Under the pieces are notes generated by a model. It had not been told where the DNA came from. It saw only the letters and a program-made list of their open reading frames with translations, and did not search any database. From Pseudarthrobacter oxydans (GTDB taxonomy: Bacteria; Actinomycetota; Actinomycetes; Actinomycetales; Micrococcaceae), in the NCBI RefSeq assembly GCF_030812335.1, contig NZ_JAUSSN010000006.1, positions 1-64,000 on the forward strand: a DNA stretch of 64,000 nt, written 5' to 3'. Made by a program: the position numbers and the translations under genes. This document shows, piece after piece, positions 1 to 8,019 of this stretch (position 1 is the first letter of the stretch; each line of letters opens with the position of its first letter).

Positions 1-201
1 GCGGTGGTGGCTCCTCAGCGACCTCCACCTGGGTATATCAGACGAGGACCCCCGGCGCCCCGGCAGCATGCTGCCCGAGTTCCTACACCGCGAGGAGGCA
101 TACAACGCCTGCTCTCGATTACCGATCGGGACCGGACGCTGTGCGGGATGACCTGTTCACCTCTGTCAACCGCCATCCGGGCGGGCCCGGCGCGATCCTG
201 A
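1..201. other. Unresolved sequence at window edge
   Basis: No complete gene can be assigned. On the plus strand one frame reads through a short SDLHLG-like phosphoesterase motif near base 20, but it meets a stop near base 150. The neighbouring frames carry no recognisable domain. It may be a decayed remnant or the spacer beyond an integrated element. Confidence 0.3.
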
Positions 202-375
202 TCATCGACGAGTTTGATCCCTGCCTAGGTCCGCACTCTTGCCGGCTGGGTCTCCGAAGTGTTCGTCATCGACAACCGGCCTGTGGTCGCCGCCGGGCAT
301 GGTGACGGTATCAATATTCGTGCCCGAACCGGCGGTGATCGGAACCGAGGAACTAGCCAGGGCCTCGAGACCCAC
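202..375 (-). CDS. Small ORF, possible phage-type virion protein fragment
   Basis: A 57-residue frame from a GTG start, overlapping the last 23 bases of the upstream lipoprotein gene in another frame. Its middle reads VPITAGSGTNIDTVTMPGGD, then RPVVDDEHFGDPAG. This resembles the VPIT(P/A)G.G.NID...GGD.R segment I associate with actinobacteriophage tail and virion proteins. The start is not supported by a good ribosome binding site. It could be an intact tiny gene, a fragment of a longer decayed one, or chance. Its place downstream of tRNA-Lys fits a prophage edge, but that is inference. Confidence 0.3.
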   Translation of the reverse strand: MGLEALASSSVPITAGSGTNIDTVTMPGGDHRPVVDDEHFGDPAGKSADLGRDQTRR

Positions 376-2047
376 TGTCAGTCTGCATTGCGCCAGAAAC
401 GGGACGGAATTCCCACGTATAAGAGCCGTCAGCCTTGAGGCTCATCCGTAGGTGACCCCATGTGTCGCTAAACTTCCGCTGCACATAGGAGGGGTCGCTG
501 GTGAACGCCCGGAGGCCCATTCCACCAGTGGACACCTGAAAATGTTGCATCCCGTCCTCAACACACAGGTCCGCGCTGTTAACCGGGCAGGTCCGCTCAT
601 AATTGTGCTGTGAGCCGGACAGCAACACACGAACGCGGTTCGCCCAGAAAACGTCAATCCACGGCTTCGCCTTAGACAAGCGGGTATGCCTCGACGTGTC
701 GCTGGTGAAATACGGATCATGGGACATAACCGCCAGATGCTTTCCATCGGCCTTAGCCGCCTTCAGGTCAGCATCCATCTCCGAGGTCATCGCCTCCGCC
801 CGCTTAGCGTCATGACGCCATGCGGCCGAAGGCGCTACAAGAATGTGCCAGTTTCCCTTGTCGAACGAATACCAGTCCAGAGCGTCTTGGAACCGTCCCA
901 GATCGGAGCTCGTCGCACTCTTCACCGTGGACACGCACTGCCCATCCATGTACCGGTCAACGTCGTCATTCACGCCTGGTGCAACATCATGAGTCGGGCC
1001 AGCGGTCCAGTACGTCTTGGCTTTAGCCGGACCCCACAACTGGTCGTAAGCCCCGAGCGCGGAACAGGTGCCCTTCTCATACTGGAAATCGCCCAGCGCA
1101 AGGAAATTGTCCAGCGAACCGTCGTTGAGACTGGCGATGATGCTAGCCGCGTTCTTACCACTGTGCGACGTGGCCGACGTGTTACCCGAAGGGTTCATAT
1201 CCCCGGTGGCGGCGAACTCAAACGACTCACCGGACTGCGGCGGCGGGGGAGCGGGAGTAGGACCGGCTGCCGCATAGACGCGGACCCAATCCACACGCAT
1301 TTCCGCAGCGCCGTCAGCCGTGTCGTCCGGGACCCAGTCCAGTTGTAGCGTCTGGTGCATCGAACCCGGGGGCTGGTGCGCCGCGTCGGTGCTCTCAAAC
1401 CACTTCACCCCATCGACGTAACCGACCATCCCCTCCGGGGACCAGTCCACCGCGTAGTTATGAAACTGGGAGACGTCGAGAGCCTTGGACGCTGACACCT
1501 GCCGGTCATCGCACGAATAGTGGAGGAAAAACTTGATGAGGTTCCAGTCACCCATCGTCTCCGCGTAGTTGACCTCACCGTCACACGGCCAATTCCTACT
1601 GTCCGGCCACAGGATCGAAACCATATGATACTCATTGTCACCCGAACCCGCAGCGCGGACCTCCCACCGGCCGTACTTCTGTCTTGCAAACTTCGCGCTC
1701 ATTCCAGCGGTCGTCCCGTCCGGTGTCCCAGTCATGACCATTTTGGAGCCGTCTACCGTAACCTGCTGGGGACTCCGAATACCATTCCCCGCGTGCCCGG
1801 CACTGTTGTACACGGACCACTTGGCGGCGTCCGGTGCGCCGGTGTAGTTGAACTCGTCGCCAGCGATCGGCGTGCCCCAGTTAAGATCTGTCGCGGCCGA
1901 GCCTGTCGTTGACGTGGCAGGCGTCGGCATGGCTGATGCTGAGGTGGGGGCCGGCGCCGCCGTCGTTTCTGGCGGTTGAGGTGAGGGGGCCCAGCAGCCG
2001 GCCAGCAACAATGCCACCACCCCAAGGGCGAACAATTGTTTACGCAT
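353..2047 (-). CDS. Lipoprotein: GH16-like domain fused to metallophosphoesterase domain
   Basis: 564 residues. The N-terminus is a lipoprotein signal with lipobox LLAGC (Cys18), so the protein should be anchored outside the membrane. A Pro/Thr/Ala-rich linker leads to a GH16-like beta-sandwich (about 55-260), then a proline-rich linker, then a calcineurin-like phosphoesterase domain (about 275-550) with GDMN, GDFQY, SHDPYF and SQHNYER metal-ligand blocks. It ends in DSGSRGPG, a usual terminus for such domains. The GH16 active-site block reads EVNYAE instead of the usual ExDxxE: both glutamates are kept but the middle Asp is Asn. A polysaccharide-binding or -cleaving role coupled to phosphate release is inferred. 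The gene lies downstream of tRNA-Lys on the same strand. Confidence 0.75.
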   Translation of the reverse strand: MRKQLFALGVVALLLAGCWAPSPQPPETTAAPAPTSASAMPTPATSTTGSAATDLNWGTPIAGDEFNYTGAPDAAKWSVYNSAGHAGNGIRSPQQVTVDGSKMVMTGTPDGTTAGMSAKFARQKYGRWEVRAAGSGDNEYHMVSILWPDSRNWPCDGEVNYAETMGDWNLIKFFLHYSCDDRQVSASKALDVSQFHNYAVDWSPEGMVGYVDGVKWFESTDAAHQPPGSMHQTLQLDWVPDDTADGAAEMRVDWVRVYAAAGPTPAPPPPQSGESFEFAATGDMNPSGNTSATSHSGKNAASIIASLNDGSLDNFLALGDFQYEKGTCSALGAYDQLWGPAKAKTYWTAGPTHDVAPGVNDDVDRYMDGQCVSTVKSATSSDLGRFQDALDWYSFDKGNWHILVAPSAAWRHDAKRAEAMTSEMDADLKAAKADGKHLAVMSHDPYFTSDTSRHTRLSKAKPWIDVFWANRVRVLLSGSQHNYERTCPVNSADLCVEDGMQHFQVSTGGMGLRAFTSDPSYVQRKFSDTWGHLRMSLKADGSYTWEFRPVSGAMQTDSGSRGPG

Positions 2048-2054
2048 ACGACAG

Positions 2055-2060
2055 ATGATA
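2055..2060 (-). promoter_or_regulatory. Putative -10 box of the GH16/phosphoesterase gene
   Basis: TATCAT on the minus strand ends 7 nt before the ATG at 2047. This spacing places the transcription start at or beside the A of ATG, so the mRNA is probably leaderless. No clear -35 was identified. Confidence 0.4.
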
Positions 2061-2192
2061 GGGGCTCCTGCGGCGGATGCCTATGTGACCGCGCCCAGGC
2101 GCCTCAGCCAAAGTCGCACGCCAGTATTCGGGCACCGCGGGCCGGGATCCCCAACCCGAAGATATCCCTTCGCGGGATTTGCGGGCAAAACA

Positions 2193-2235
2193 AAACCCCG
2201 CCCTCATGGCCAGCAGCCAATGAAGACGGGGTTTT
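2193..2235 (-). terminator. Terminator downstream of tRNA-Lys
   Basis: Read on the minus strand, AAAACCCCG pairs with CGGGGTTTT across a loop of about 25 nt, followed by a T-rich stretch. It begins 7 nt after the encoded CCA end of the tRNA, so it most likely ends the tRNA transcript. Confidence 0.75.
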
Positions 2236-2241
2236 CTTTGG

Positions 2242-2317
2242 TGGTGCACCCCCCGGGACTCGAACCCGGAACCCATTGATTAAGAGTCAATTGCTCTGCC
2301 AGTTGAGCTAGAGGTGC
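2242..2317 (-). tRNA. tRNA-Lys (anticodon CTT)
   Basis: A full cloverleaf can be drawn on the minus strand. The acceptor stem is GCACCTC with GGGGTGC, the D-arm contains AGCTCAACTGGCAGAGC, the anticodon stem is ATTGA/TCAAT with loop CTCTTAA (anticodon CTT, decoding AAG), and the T-arm contains GGTTCGAGTCCC. The 3' CCA is encoded in the DNA. tRNA 3' ends are common integration sites, and the unusual sequence at 1-2050 lies on that side. Confidence 0.93.
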
Positions 2318-2379
2318 ATCTGTTGTTTTCGTTCACCGCGGTCTTTTTGTTCCCGCGTTGTTCTCCGCAACGACATGAA

Positions 2380-2409
2380 ACTCTACACGAGTTTGGGCGG
2401 AGTGTGAAA
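2380..2409 (-). promoter_or_regulatory. Putative tRNA-Lys promoter
   Basis: On the minus strand TTTCAC (2404-2409) and TAGAGT (2380-2385) are separated by 18 nt. Transcription would start about 55 nt before the tRNA. The -35 match is partial. Confidence 0.4.
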
Positions 2410-2433
2410 TCGGGCCGGAAGGAGGTCCGGCAG

Positions 2434-3588
2434 CTACTCCGGCAGCTGCAAAACCAGCACAAAATCAGGGTTTCTATCGTTGCTGAGCACCCACAGACGG
2501 CCGTCCGGAGCCAGCGAGACGCTTCTGATCCGCCCGTACATTCGTGTGAAATAGCTCACGGGATCACCGGCGGATTCGCCATCCAGGGGAACGGCCCAGA
2601 GCCGCTGGCCGCGGAGCGCGCCGAGGTAGGCCGTGTCGCCGACGGTCTCAAGCCCGCTGGGAGAGGATTCCGACGTCGATGGCCACACCACCTTCGCGTC
2701 GAGGAACCCGGCGCGGTGTGGGGCGCCGGTGACCTCCGGCCAGCCGTAGTTGCCGCCGGGCACGATCAGGTTCAACTCGTCGTCGACGTCGGGCCCGAAT
2801 TCGCTGGCCCACAGCCGGCCGGCGCTGTCCCAGGCGAGCCCCTGGACGTTACGGTGGCCCAGGCTGTACACCGGGTTGTCGCCGAACGGATTGCCCGGTG
2901 CAGGGCGTCCCTCTGGTGTGAGGCGCAGGATCTTGCCGCCGAGGGCGTTCACGTCCTGGGGCTGCCCGCGGCGCTGCGAATCGCCGGTGCCGACGTACAG
3001 GAGGCCGTCCGGTCCAAACCGGATCCGCCCGCCGTTGTGCGTGGAGGCCTTGGGGATTCCGGAGAAGATGACCTCCGACGGCCCCAACTCCAGCTTTCCG
3101 GCACGCTCCTCGAGGCGGAACCGTGCGATCCGGTTGTCACCCGCGGAGGTGAAGTAAGCGTAGAGGTACCGGTCCCTCGCGAAGTCCGGGGACAGAGCAA
3201 GCCCCAACAGCCCGCCCTCGCGGTCGGCGTCGACGTCGGGCACCTTGCCAATCGTGCCGGCACTCCCGTTGCCAGAGCCGGGCGCGATGCTCCGGAGCCG
3301 GGCGGTCTCGCGTTCGGAAATGACGGCTGTGCCGTCCGGAAGGAAGACCGTGGACCACGGCACCTGTAGTTCGGCGTCGATCTTCCCAACAACCGTCGGC
3401 TGGTCGACGCCCGGCGGGGTCCCGGCGGGGGAGGACCCCTCCGGGCCCGGGGACACGGTGCCTCCGCCGGCCGGGGGAGCCGTGGCGGGTGTGGTGCTGC
3501 CGCCGCCGTCACCCGGGGTGCAGCCGCTCAGCAGAATGGCGGCGGCCAACGGAAGGCCCGCCCACCGCCCTGCTCTCGTCCCCGTCAT
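2434..3588 (-). CDS. PQQ-dependent sugar dehydrogenase-like lipoprotein
   Basis: 384 residues. A signal peptide ends in LLSGC (Cys23), followed by a Gly/Thr/Pro-rich linker to about residue 65. The rest is a beta-propeller of the soluble glucose/sorbosone dehydrogenase (HHIP-like) family: VPWSTVFLPDGTAVISERE opens it, followed by blocks containing GLLGLALSPDF, THNGGRIRFGPDGLLYVGTGD, GKILRLTPEG, YSLGHRNVQGLAWD, and SEFGPDVDDELNLI with NYGWPEV. These carry the usual PQQ/Ca-binding positions of the family. It probably oxidises aldoses or an unknown sugar outside the membrane. The gene starts 48 bp after the sunset-domain gene and may be cotranscribed with it. No strong ribosome binding site precedes the ATG. 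Confidence 0.85.
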   Translation of the reverse strand: MTGTRAGRWAGLPLAAAILLSGCTPGDGGGSTTPATAPPAGGGTVSPGPEGSSPAGTPPGVDQPTVVGKIDAELQVPWSTVFLPDGTAVISERETARLRSIAPGSGNGSAGTIGKVPDVDADREGGLLGLALSPDFARDRYLYAYFTSAGDNRIARFRLEERAGKLELGPSEVIFSGIPKASTHNGGRIRFGPDGLLYVGTGDSQRRGQPQDVNALGGKILRLTPEGRPAPGNPFGDNPVYSLGHRNVQGLAWDSAGRLWASEFGPDVDDELNLIVPGGNYGWPEVTGAPHRAGFLDAKVVWPSTSESSPSGLETVGDTAYLGALRGQRLWAVPLDGESAGDPVSYFTRMYGRIRSVSLAPDGRLWVLSNDRNPDFVLVLQLPE

Positions 3589-3636
3589 CAGTACACCGGG
3601 ACCCGTTCCCCGGTTCCCTGCAGCCCGTCCACAGGG

Positions 3637-4719
3637 CTACTGCCGCGTCCGCCGAGGTGGCCGGAAACCCGCCGCCTCGGCATGCGCGGCGGAGAGGAAC
3701 CAGACCTCGGCCCGGGTCTCCTCGAAGGCGGGGCTGGTCTCGTCGTGGTAGACCATCGAGGAGGCGTCGCCCTTGACCGTAAAACCCTCGGGTCCGCTGC
3801 CGTCAGGCGCCGGTGCTGCCGATCCCTCGCCATACGGCTGGTCGACGGCGAGATGGCCGGCGGGTTCCGCGGTGTGGCCCACAGCCGTCTCGGACGCCGC
3901 CGAGGACACGGCTGCCTGCCGGGTCTCGGCCTGGGCGGGGCCGGGTTCAGCCGGAGCCTGCACCGGCTCCTGTGCGGGCTCCTCTGCCGGCGGCGGCGCG
4001 GGCACGGAAGCCCCGCCTACGGCCCTAGCGTCCAGGCCAGCCTCCGCGTCAGTTTCCGCCGCGGCGGATTCGGCGCCGGGCAGGGTGGGGGCGTGGGGCT
4101 CGGTGTATTCAGGGTGGTGCACCGGAACGCCTGCTGCTGTCGCGCCGCCTGCCGCTGCCGCCGCGGCGGCCGCCGTGTGGTCGCCATGGCTGCCGGCGCC
4201 CGGCTTCTGATGGAGCTCGGCATGCGGCTCAGCCGGCGGGGTCTCGGACCACTGGGTTTCCCATTCGGGGCTAGCCCCGGCCGGGGCCGCCTCCGCTGCA
4301 GCTTCGTCGGGTTCCGCCGCGGGCTCAGCGGCGGGTTCAGCGGCGGCGGTCGGGGCAGGGCGCGCCGCAGCTGCGCGCGCCGCGGCGCGCGCCTCAGCGG
4401 CCGCTGCATCCTCGGCGGTCGCGCCGGCGTCGGGTTTGGGTTCCGGTTCGGCTTCGGGTTCGGCCTGGTTGAAACCGGCAGCCGTGGGCATCCAGGCAAG
4501 GCCGGCTGCAGACGCGGAAGCGGCTGACCCGCCGCCGGAGAGGGCGCCGCGGTGGGAGGCGCCGTGGTCGACGTCGTGCGGATGGGGAGCGCCGGAATCG
4601 TGGGTGGCAGTCCCGCTTCCCGCGGAGCCGGAGCTGCTGCGGGAGCTGTTGCGGTTGAGTAGCCACCAGACGATGGCGACAATCGCCACGATGACGACGA
4701 GCCAGATAATCCAATCCAT
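3637..4719 (-). CDS. Membrane-anchored sunset-domain protein
   Basis: 360 residues from the ATG at 4719, chosen because AGAAAGG lies 8 nt upstream; an in-frame ATG 27 nt earlier lacks this. Residues 2-20 are one hydrophobic helix (WIIWLVVIVAIVAIVWWLL). The middle, about 60-300, is low-complexity Ala/Glu/Pro-rich and probably disordered. The C-terminus (about 315-352), with GFTVKGDASSMVYH, PAFEETRAEVWFLSAAHAE and AAGFRPP, matches what I know as the sunset domain of actinobacterial proteins, a small fold of unknown function. Orientation, inside or outside the cell, cannot be told. It diverges from the LysR gene. Confidence 0.8.
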   Translation of the reverse strand: MDWIIWLVVIVAIVAIVWWLLNRNSSRSSSGSAGSGTATHDSGAPHPHDVDHGASHRGALSGGGSAASASAAGLAWMPTAAGFNQAEPEAEPEPKPDAGATAEDAAAAEARAAARAAAARPAPTAAAEPAAEPAAEPDEAAAEAAPAGASPEWETQWSETPPAEPHAELHQKPGAGSHGDHTAAAAAAAAGGATAAGVPVHHPEYTEPHAPTLPGAESAAAETDAEAGLDARAVGGASVPAPPPAEEPAQEPVQAPAEPGPAQAETRQAAVSSAASETAVGHTAEPAGHLAVDQPYGEGSAAPAPDGSGPEGFTVKGDASSMVYHDETSPAFEETRAEVWFLSAAHAEAAGFRPPRRTRQ

Positions 4720-4811
4720 AGCAGAGCCTTTCTGTCCATGAGGCAAGGTTGCCGTCGCTTGACGGTACGTCTGCCCGAAGGGGGCTGTCCAGCCTCCATG
4801 TCGCCGCCCTG

Positions 4812-4817
4812 TAGCCT
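4812..4817 (+). promoter_or_regulatory. Putative -10 box of the LysR gene (leaderless)
   Basis: TAGCCT ends 6 nt before the ATG at 4824 and there is no ribosome binding site between them, which suggests a leaderless transcript. Confidence 0.4.
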
Positions 4818-4823
4818 CATTTC

Positions 4824-5762
4824 ATGGATTTCAAGAGACTGCGTATTCTCCGCGAGCTCGCCGACCGGGGCACGGTCGGCGCCACGGCGGAGGCCATGAA
4901 CGTCACGCCCTCCGCCGTCTCGCAGCAGCTCAAGACCCTGCAGGAAGAGCTGGGGGTTGTCCTGGTGGAGAAGTCGGGCCGGGGGGTGCGCCTCACCGAG
5001 GCCGGACTCGCGATGGCAGTGGCGGCCGCCGAGGTTTCCACTGCCATGGCCCGCGCGGAGGCCACCATCGACACCTACCGGCGCGGCTGGCAGACCCATG
5101 TCAAGGCCGCGTTCTTCCCCAGTGCCGCCGAGATGTTCCTCCCCGGACTCCTGCACCGCGTCAAATCCATCGATGGCCTCCGCTTCCAGGCCCATTTCGA
5201 GGACCCCAACGTGGCCGGATTCGCGGGCCTGACATCCGACTATGACATCGTGCTGGCACACAGCGTCGACGGGCCGGACGTCTTCGCCCGGCTGGGACTG
5301 ACGGTCGTGCCGCTCCTCGACGAGCCGCTCGACGTCGCCATCCCCGAGGGCCATGCGCTCGCCGGAAAGGCGACGCTGCGGGCCGAAGACGTCATAGGCT
5401 TCCCATGGATGGGAGTTCCCGAGGGGTTCCCCTTCGACACCGTGCTCCGCCAGATCGAGGTGCAGGCCGATTCCCCGGCGGTCCGCGCGCAGACCTTCCC
5501 CGACCTCCGGGTCCTCGAGGCCCTGGTCAGCGCCGGGCACGGGCTCAGCCTGCTGCCGCGCTACACGGCCCTCAAAAACCAGGGCCGCGGCTTCGTGCTG
5601 CGCCCGCTGGCCGGGGTCAAGGCCAGCCGCAGCATCGTCGCGCTCGCCCGCCCCGATGTGGCGGCCCGGACCACCATCCAGCAGGTGCTCACCCTGCTCA
5701 AAGCCGAAGCGCAGTCCGTCGCCGAAGCACCGGAACTGCGTGACGCCGCCCACCTCAATTGA
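4824..5762 (+). CDS. LysR family transcriptional regulator
   Basis: 312 residues, the usual length for the family. An N-terminal winged helix-turn-helix (about 1-62, with GTVGATAEAMNVTPSAVSQQ and GVRLTEAG) is followed by a linker helix and a periplasmic-binding-like effector domain (about 90-300). The effector is unknown. LysR proteins usually act as tetramers that need a coinducer. The neighbouring gene downstream on the same strand is ilvD, 129 bp away, and the sunset-domain gene is divergent, so either could be a target. The start is supported by the -10 hexamer 6 nt upstream and by family alignment from memory. Confidence 0.88.
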   Translation: MDFKRLRILRELADRGTVGATAEAMNVTPSAVSQQLKTLQEELGVVLVEKSGRGVRLTEAGLAMAVAAAEVSTAMARAEATIDTYRRGWQTHVKAAFFPSAAEMFLPGLLHRVKSIDGLRFQAHFEDPNVAGFAGLTSDYDIVLAHSVDGPDVFARLGLTVVPLLDEPLDVAIPEGHALAGKATLRAEDVIGFPWMGVPEGFPFDTVLRQIEVQADSPAVRAQTFPDLRVLEALVSAGHGLSLLPRYTALKNQGRGFVLRPLAGVKASRSIVALARPDVAARTTIQQVLTLLKAEAQSVAEAPELRDAAHLN

Positions 5763-5783
5763 GCCGCTTCGCAGCGATGGGTC

Positions 5784-5796
5784 CATCAAGTGAGAC
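5784..5796 (+). promoter_or_regulatory. Putative LtbR-type operator upstream of ilvD
   Basis: CATCAAGTGAGAC matches 10 of 12 positions of the Corynebacterium glutamicum LtbR operator as I recall it, CA(T/C)ATAGTG(A/G)GA. Related sites lie before ilvB, leuB and leuC. It sits about 100 bp upstream of the ilvD start, so its effect there is less certain than at the other genes. Confidence 0.4.
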
Positions 5797-5857
5797 GGAA
5801 GTCCACCATTTGGTCGAAACATTCCCGGTTTTGCGCTTAATGCTCCATTCCGGGTCG

Positions 5858-5884
5858 TTGGGCCCCGCAACGGAGCCCTAGACT
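5858..5884 (+). promoter_or_regulatory. Putative ilvD promoter (leaderless)
   Basis: TTGGGC (5858-5863) and TAGACT (5879-5884) are 15 nt apart. TAGACT ends 7 nt before the ilvD ATG, placing the start of transcription at the start codon. No Shine-Dalgarno sequence is present. Confidence 0.45.
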
Positions 5885-5891
5885 TTGACCC

Positions 5892-7613
5892 ATGAGTGAG
5901 GACACCCAAACAGCGACAGACACCAAACCGGACATCAAGCCCCGCAGCCGGGTTGTTACCGACGGAATCCACGCCGCGCCCGCGCGCGGGATGTTCCGGG
6001 CGGTCGGCATGGGCGACGACGACTTCGCCAAGCCGCAGATTGGTGTGGCCAGCTCCTGGAATGAAATCACTCCTTGCAACCTCTCCCTGAACCGGCTTGC
6101 CCAGGGCGCCAAGGAAGGCGTGCACGCCGGCGGCGGTTTCCCGATGCAGTTCGGCACCATCTCCGTCTCGGACGGCATCTCCATGGGCCACGAGGGGATG
6201 CACTTCTCGCTGGTGTCCCGCGAGGTCATCGCCGACTCCGTGGAAACCGTCATGCAGGCCGAGCGCATCGACGGCTCCGTGCTGCTGGCCGGCTGCGACA
6301 AGTCCCTGCCCGGCATGCTCATGGCCGCCGCCCGCCTGGACCTCGCCGCCGTCTTCCTCTACGCCGGCTCCATCATGCCCGGCTGGGTCAAGCTGGAGGA
6401 CGGCTCCGAAAAGGAAGTCACCCTCATCGACGCCTTCGAAGCCGTGGGCGCCTGTGCCGCCGGCAAGATGAGCCTCGAAGACCTGACGCGCATCGAAAAG
6501 GCGATCTGCCCGGGTGAAGGCGCCTGTGGCGGCATGTATACCGCCAACACCATGGCGTGCATCGGCGAAGCGCTGGGCATGTCCCTGCCCGGCTCGGCCG
6601 CACCGCCCTCGGCCGACCGCCGCCGCGACGAGTTTGCCCGGAAGTCCGGTGAGGCGGTGGTCAACCTCCTGCGCAAGGGCATCACCGCCCGGGACATCAT
6701 GACCAAGAAGGCGTTCGAAAACGCGATCGCCGTGACCATGGCCTTCGGCGGCTCCACCAACGCCGTACTGCACCTGCTCGCCATCGCCCGCGAGGCCGAG
6801 GTCGAGCTGACCCTGGACGACTTCAACCGCATCGGCGACAGGATCCCGCACCTGGGTGACCTGAAGCCGTTCGGCCGCTACGTCATGACCGACGTCGACA
6901 AGATCGGCGGCGTCCCGGTCATCATGCGGGCGCTGCTCGACGCCGGCCTGCTGCACGGGGACTGCCTGACCGTCACGGGCAAGACCGTCGCGGAGAACCT
7001 CGCGGCGATTAACCCGCCGGACCTGGACGGCAAGATCCTCCGCGCCATGGACAACCCGATCCACAAGACCGGCGGCATCACCATCCTGCACGGCACGATG
7101 GCCCCCGAAGGTGCCGTCGTGAAGAGCGCCGGCTTCGACGCCGACGTCTTCGAGGGCACCGCCCGCGTCTTCGAACGCGAGCAGGGTGCCCTGGACGCGC
7201 TCGACAAGGGCCAGATCAAGGCCGGGGACGTCGTCGTCATCCGCTACGAGGGCCCCAAGGGCGGACCGGGCATGCGCGAAATGCTCGCCATTACCGGCGC
7301 CATCAAGGGTGCCGGCCTGGGCAAGGACGTGCTGCTGCTGACCGACGGCCGCTTCTCCGGCGGCACCACTGGCCTGTGCATCGGCCACGTTGCCCCGGAA
7401 GCCGTCGACGGCGGCCCCATCGCCTTCGTCCAGGACGGCGACCGGATCCGCGTGGACATCGCCGCCCGCAGCTTCGACCTCCTGGTCGACGAGGCGGAGC
7501 TCGACTCCCGCAAGGTCGGCTGGGAGCCGCTCCCGGCCAAGTTCACCAAGGGTGTGCTCGCCAAGTACGCCAAGCTCGTCCACAGCGCCTCCACCGGCGC
7601 ATATTGCGGGTAG
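5892..7613 (+). CDS. ilvD: Dihydroxy-acid dehydratase
   Basis: 573 residues. It catalyses dehydration of 2,3-dihydroxyisovalerate and 2,3-dihydroxy-3-methylvalerate, the third common step of valine and isoleucine synthesis, in the cytoplasm. Family signatures are clear: [10 protein letters not shown] near 55, [11 protein letters not shown] near 95, [11 protein letters not shown] near 135 and [18 protein letters not shown] near 206, which supply the Fe-S cysteines. The C-terminal swivelling domain contains [12 protein letters not shown] and [11 protein letters not shown]. Length is normal. The ilvBNC operon follows about 400 bp downstream but has its own regulatory leader. Confidence 0.97.
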   Translation: MSEDTQTATDTKPDIKPRSRVVTDGIHAAPARGMFRAVGMGDDDFAKPQIGVASSWNEITPCNLSLNRLAQGAKEGVHAGGGFPMQFGTISVSDGISMGHEGMHFSLVSREVIADSVETVMQAERIDGSVLLAGCDKSLPGMLMAAARLDLAAVFLYAGSIMPGWVKLEDGSEKEVTLIDAFEAVGACAAGKMSLEDLTRIEKAICPGEGACGGMYTANTMACIGEALGMSLPGSAAPPSADRRRDEFARKSGEAVVNLLRKGITARDIMTKKAFENAIAVTMAFGGSTNAVLHLLAIAREAEVELTLDDFNRIGDRIPHLGDLKPFGRYVMTDVDKIGGVPVIMRALLDAGLLHGDCLTVTGKTVAENLAAINPPDLDGKILRAMDNPIHKTGGITILHGTMAPEGAVVKSAGFDADVFEGTARVFEREQGALDALDKGQIKAGDVVVIRYEGPKGGPGMREMLAITGAIKGAGLGKDVLLLTDGRFSGGTTGLCIGHVAPEAVDGGPIAFVQDGDRIRVDIAARSFDLLVDEAELDSRKVGWEPLPAKFTKGVLAKYAKLVHSASTGAYCG

Positions 7614-7727
7614 CCGAGACTGAACTGCTGAACCAACTGGCTCGCTCGTGCTGCCGGTATGAGCGGTCATAATGGTCATTAACTGCGAGCCATTTGGGCT
7701 GGCGTTCAGACTGTGGACAATGAAGTC

Positions 7728-7772
7728 CAAATAGTGAGACAGGGCGCAGGCTCGTTGACACACGTCTCACTA
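7728..7772 (+). promoter_or_regulatory. Paired inverted LtbR-like operators before ilvB
   Basis: TAGTGAGAC at 7732-7740 is repeated as its reverse complement GTCTCACTA at 7764-7772, 23 nt apart. The left site read as CAAATAGTGAGA (7728-7739) matches 11 of 12 positions of the recalled LtbR operator; the right site on the minus strand matches 10. A TTGACA hexamer (7755-7760), a possible -35, lies between the two arms. No good -10 was found at the expected distance. The arrangement fits a repressor gripping both sides of the promoter. Confidence 0.5.
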
Positions 7773-7790
7773 AGAGGGAAAACTGAACGC

Positions 7791-7862
7791 ATGATCGCAT
7801 TCGTTACCGTCGGCGCCACTGCAGGTGTCTCCGTCGTCCTTACCAAGCGCGTGGCTCCATAG
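7791..7862 (+). CDS. ilvBNC leader peptide
   Basis: A 23-codon frame starting at ATG 7791 and ending at TAG 7860-7862. It encodes a peptide with six Val, one Ile and one Leu, including the block GVSVVL, so 8 of 23 residues are branched-chain amino acids. GAGGG about 12 nt upstream could act as a ribosome binding site. An intrinsic terminator begins 28 nt after the stop and the ilvB start lies beyond it. This is the arrangement of a transcription-attenuation leader known for ilvB operons: a ribosome stalled on valine codons would favour read-through. The coding role is inferred from composition and position. Confidence 0.75.
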   Translation: MIAFVTVGATAGVSVVLTKRVAP

Positions 7863-7889
7863 CCCGACTGGTAACGAACCGTCACGCGC
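7802..7889 (+). promoter_or_regulatory. Candidate alternative stems of the ilvBNC attenuator
   Basis: Two perfect 7-bp pairings span the leader: CGTTACC (7802-7808, inside the peptide's early codons) with GGTAACG (7870-7876), and GCGCGTG (7847-7853) with CACGCGC (7883-7889). Ribosome position on the leader would decide which can form. A GAGGG at 7774-7778 could also pair with CCCTC (7894-7898) in the 5' arm of the terminator. Which of these is the true antiterminator cannot be settled by eye. Confidence 0.4.
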
Positions 7890-7890
7890 A

Positions 7891-7927
7891 AACCCCTCGA
7901 AGAGCCGCCAGGCTGAGGGGTTTTTTT
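7891..7927 (+). terminator. Intrinsic terminator (attenuator) before ilvB
   Basis: AACCCCTC (7891-7898) pairs with GAGGGGTT (7915-7922), with an inner AGCC/GGCT stem, followed by a run of seven T (7921-7927). It lies between the valine-rich leader peptide and ilvB, so it should end transcription when branched-chain amino acids are plentiful. Confidence 0.8.
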
Positions 7928-8019
7928 ATTTCCGCACCACCGGTTCACCAGCACCACGCAGCACCAGCAGTACCCCGATCACCGAAGATCCAACCGAAGA
8001 TCCACTAAGGAAGAGTCCG

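Noticed and set aside
2..151. Plus-strand SDLHLG phosphoesterase-like motif
   Set aside because: The motif stands alone, the frame stops after about 50 codons, and the other motifs of the family are missing.
4017..7763. Minus-strand 1248-codon open frame opposite the LysR gene and ilvD
   Set aside because: It lies antisense to two clearly identified genes, is rich in Gly/Ala/Arg/His without domains, and such long antisense frames are expected where third positions are mostly G or C.
7825..8019. Earlier in-frame start for ilvB at 7825
   Set aside because: It would place the leader peptide's end and the attenuator terminator inside the coding sequence; the ATG at 8020 has a good ribosome binding site.
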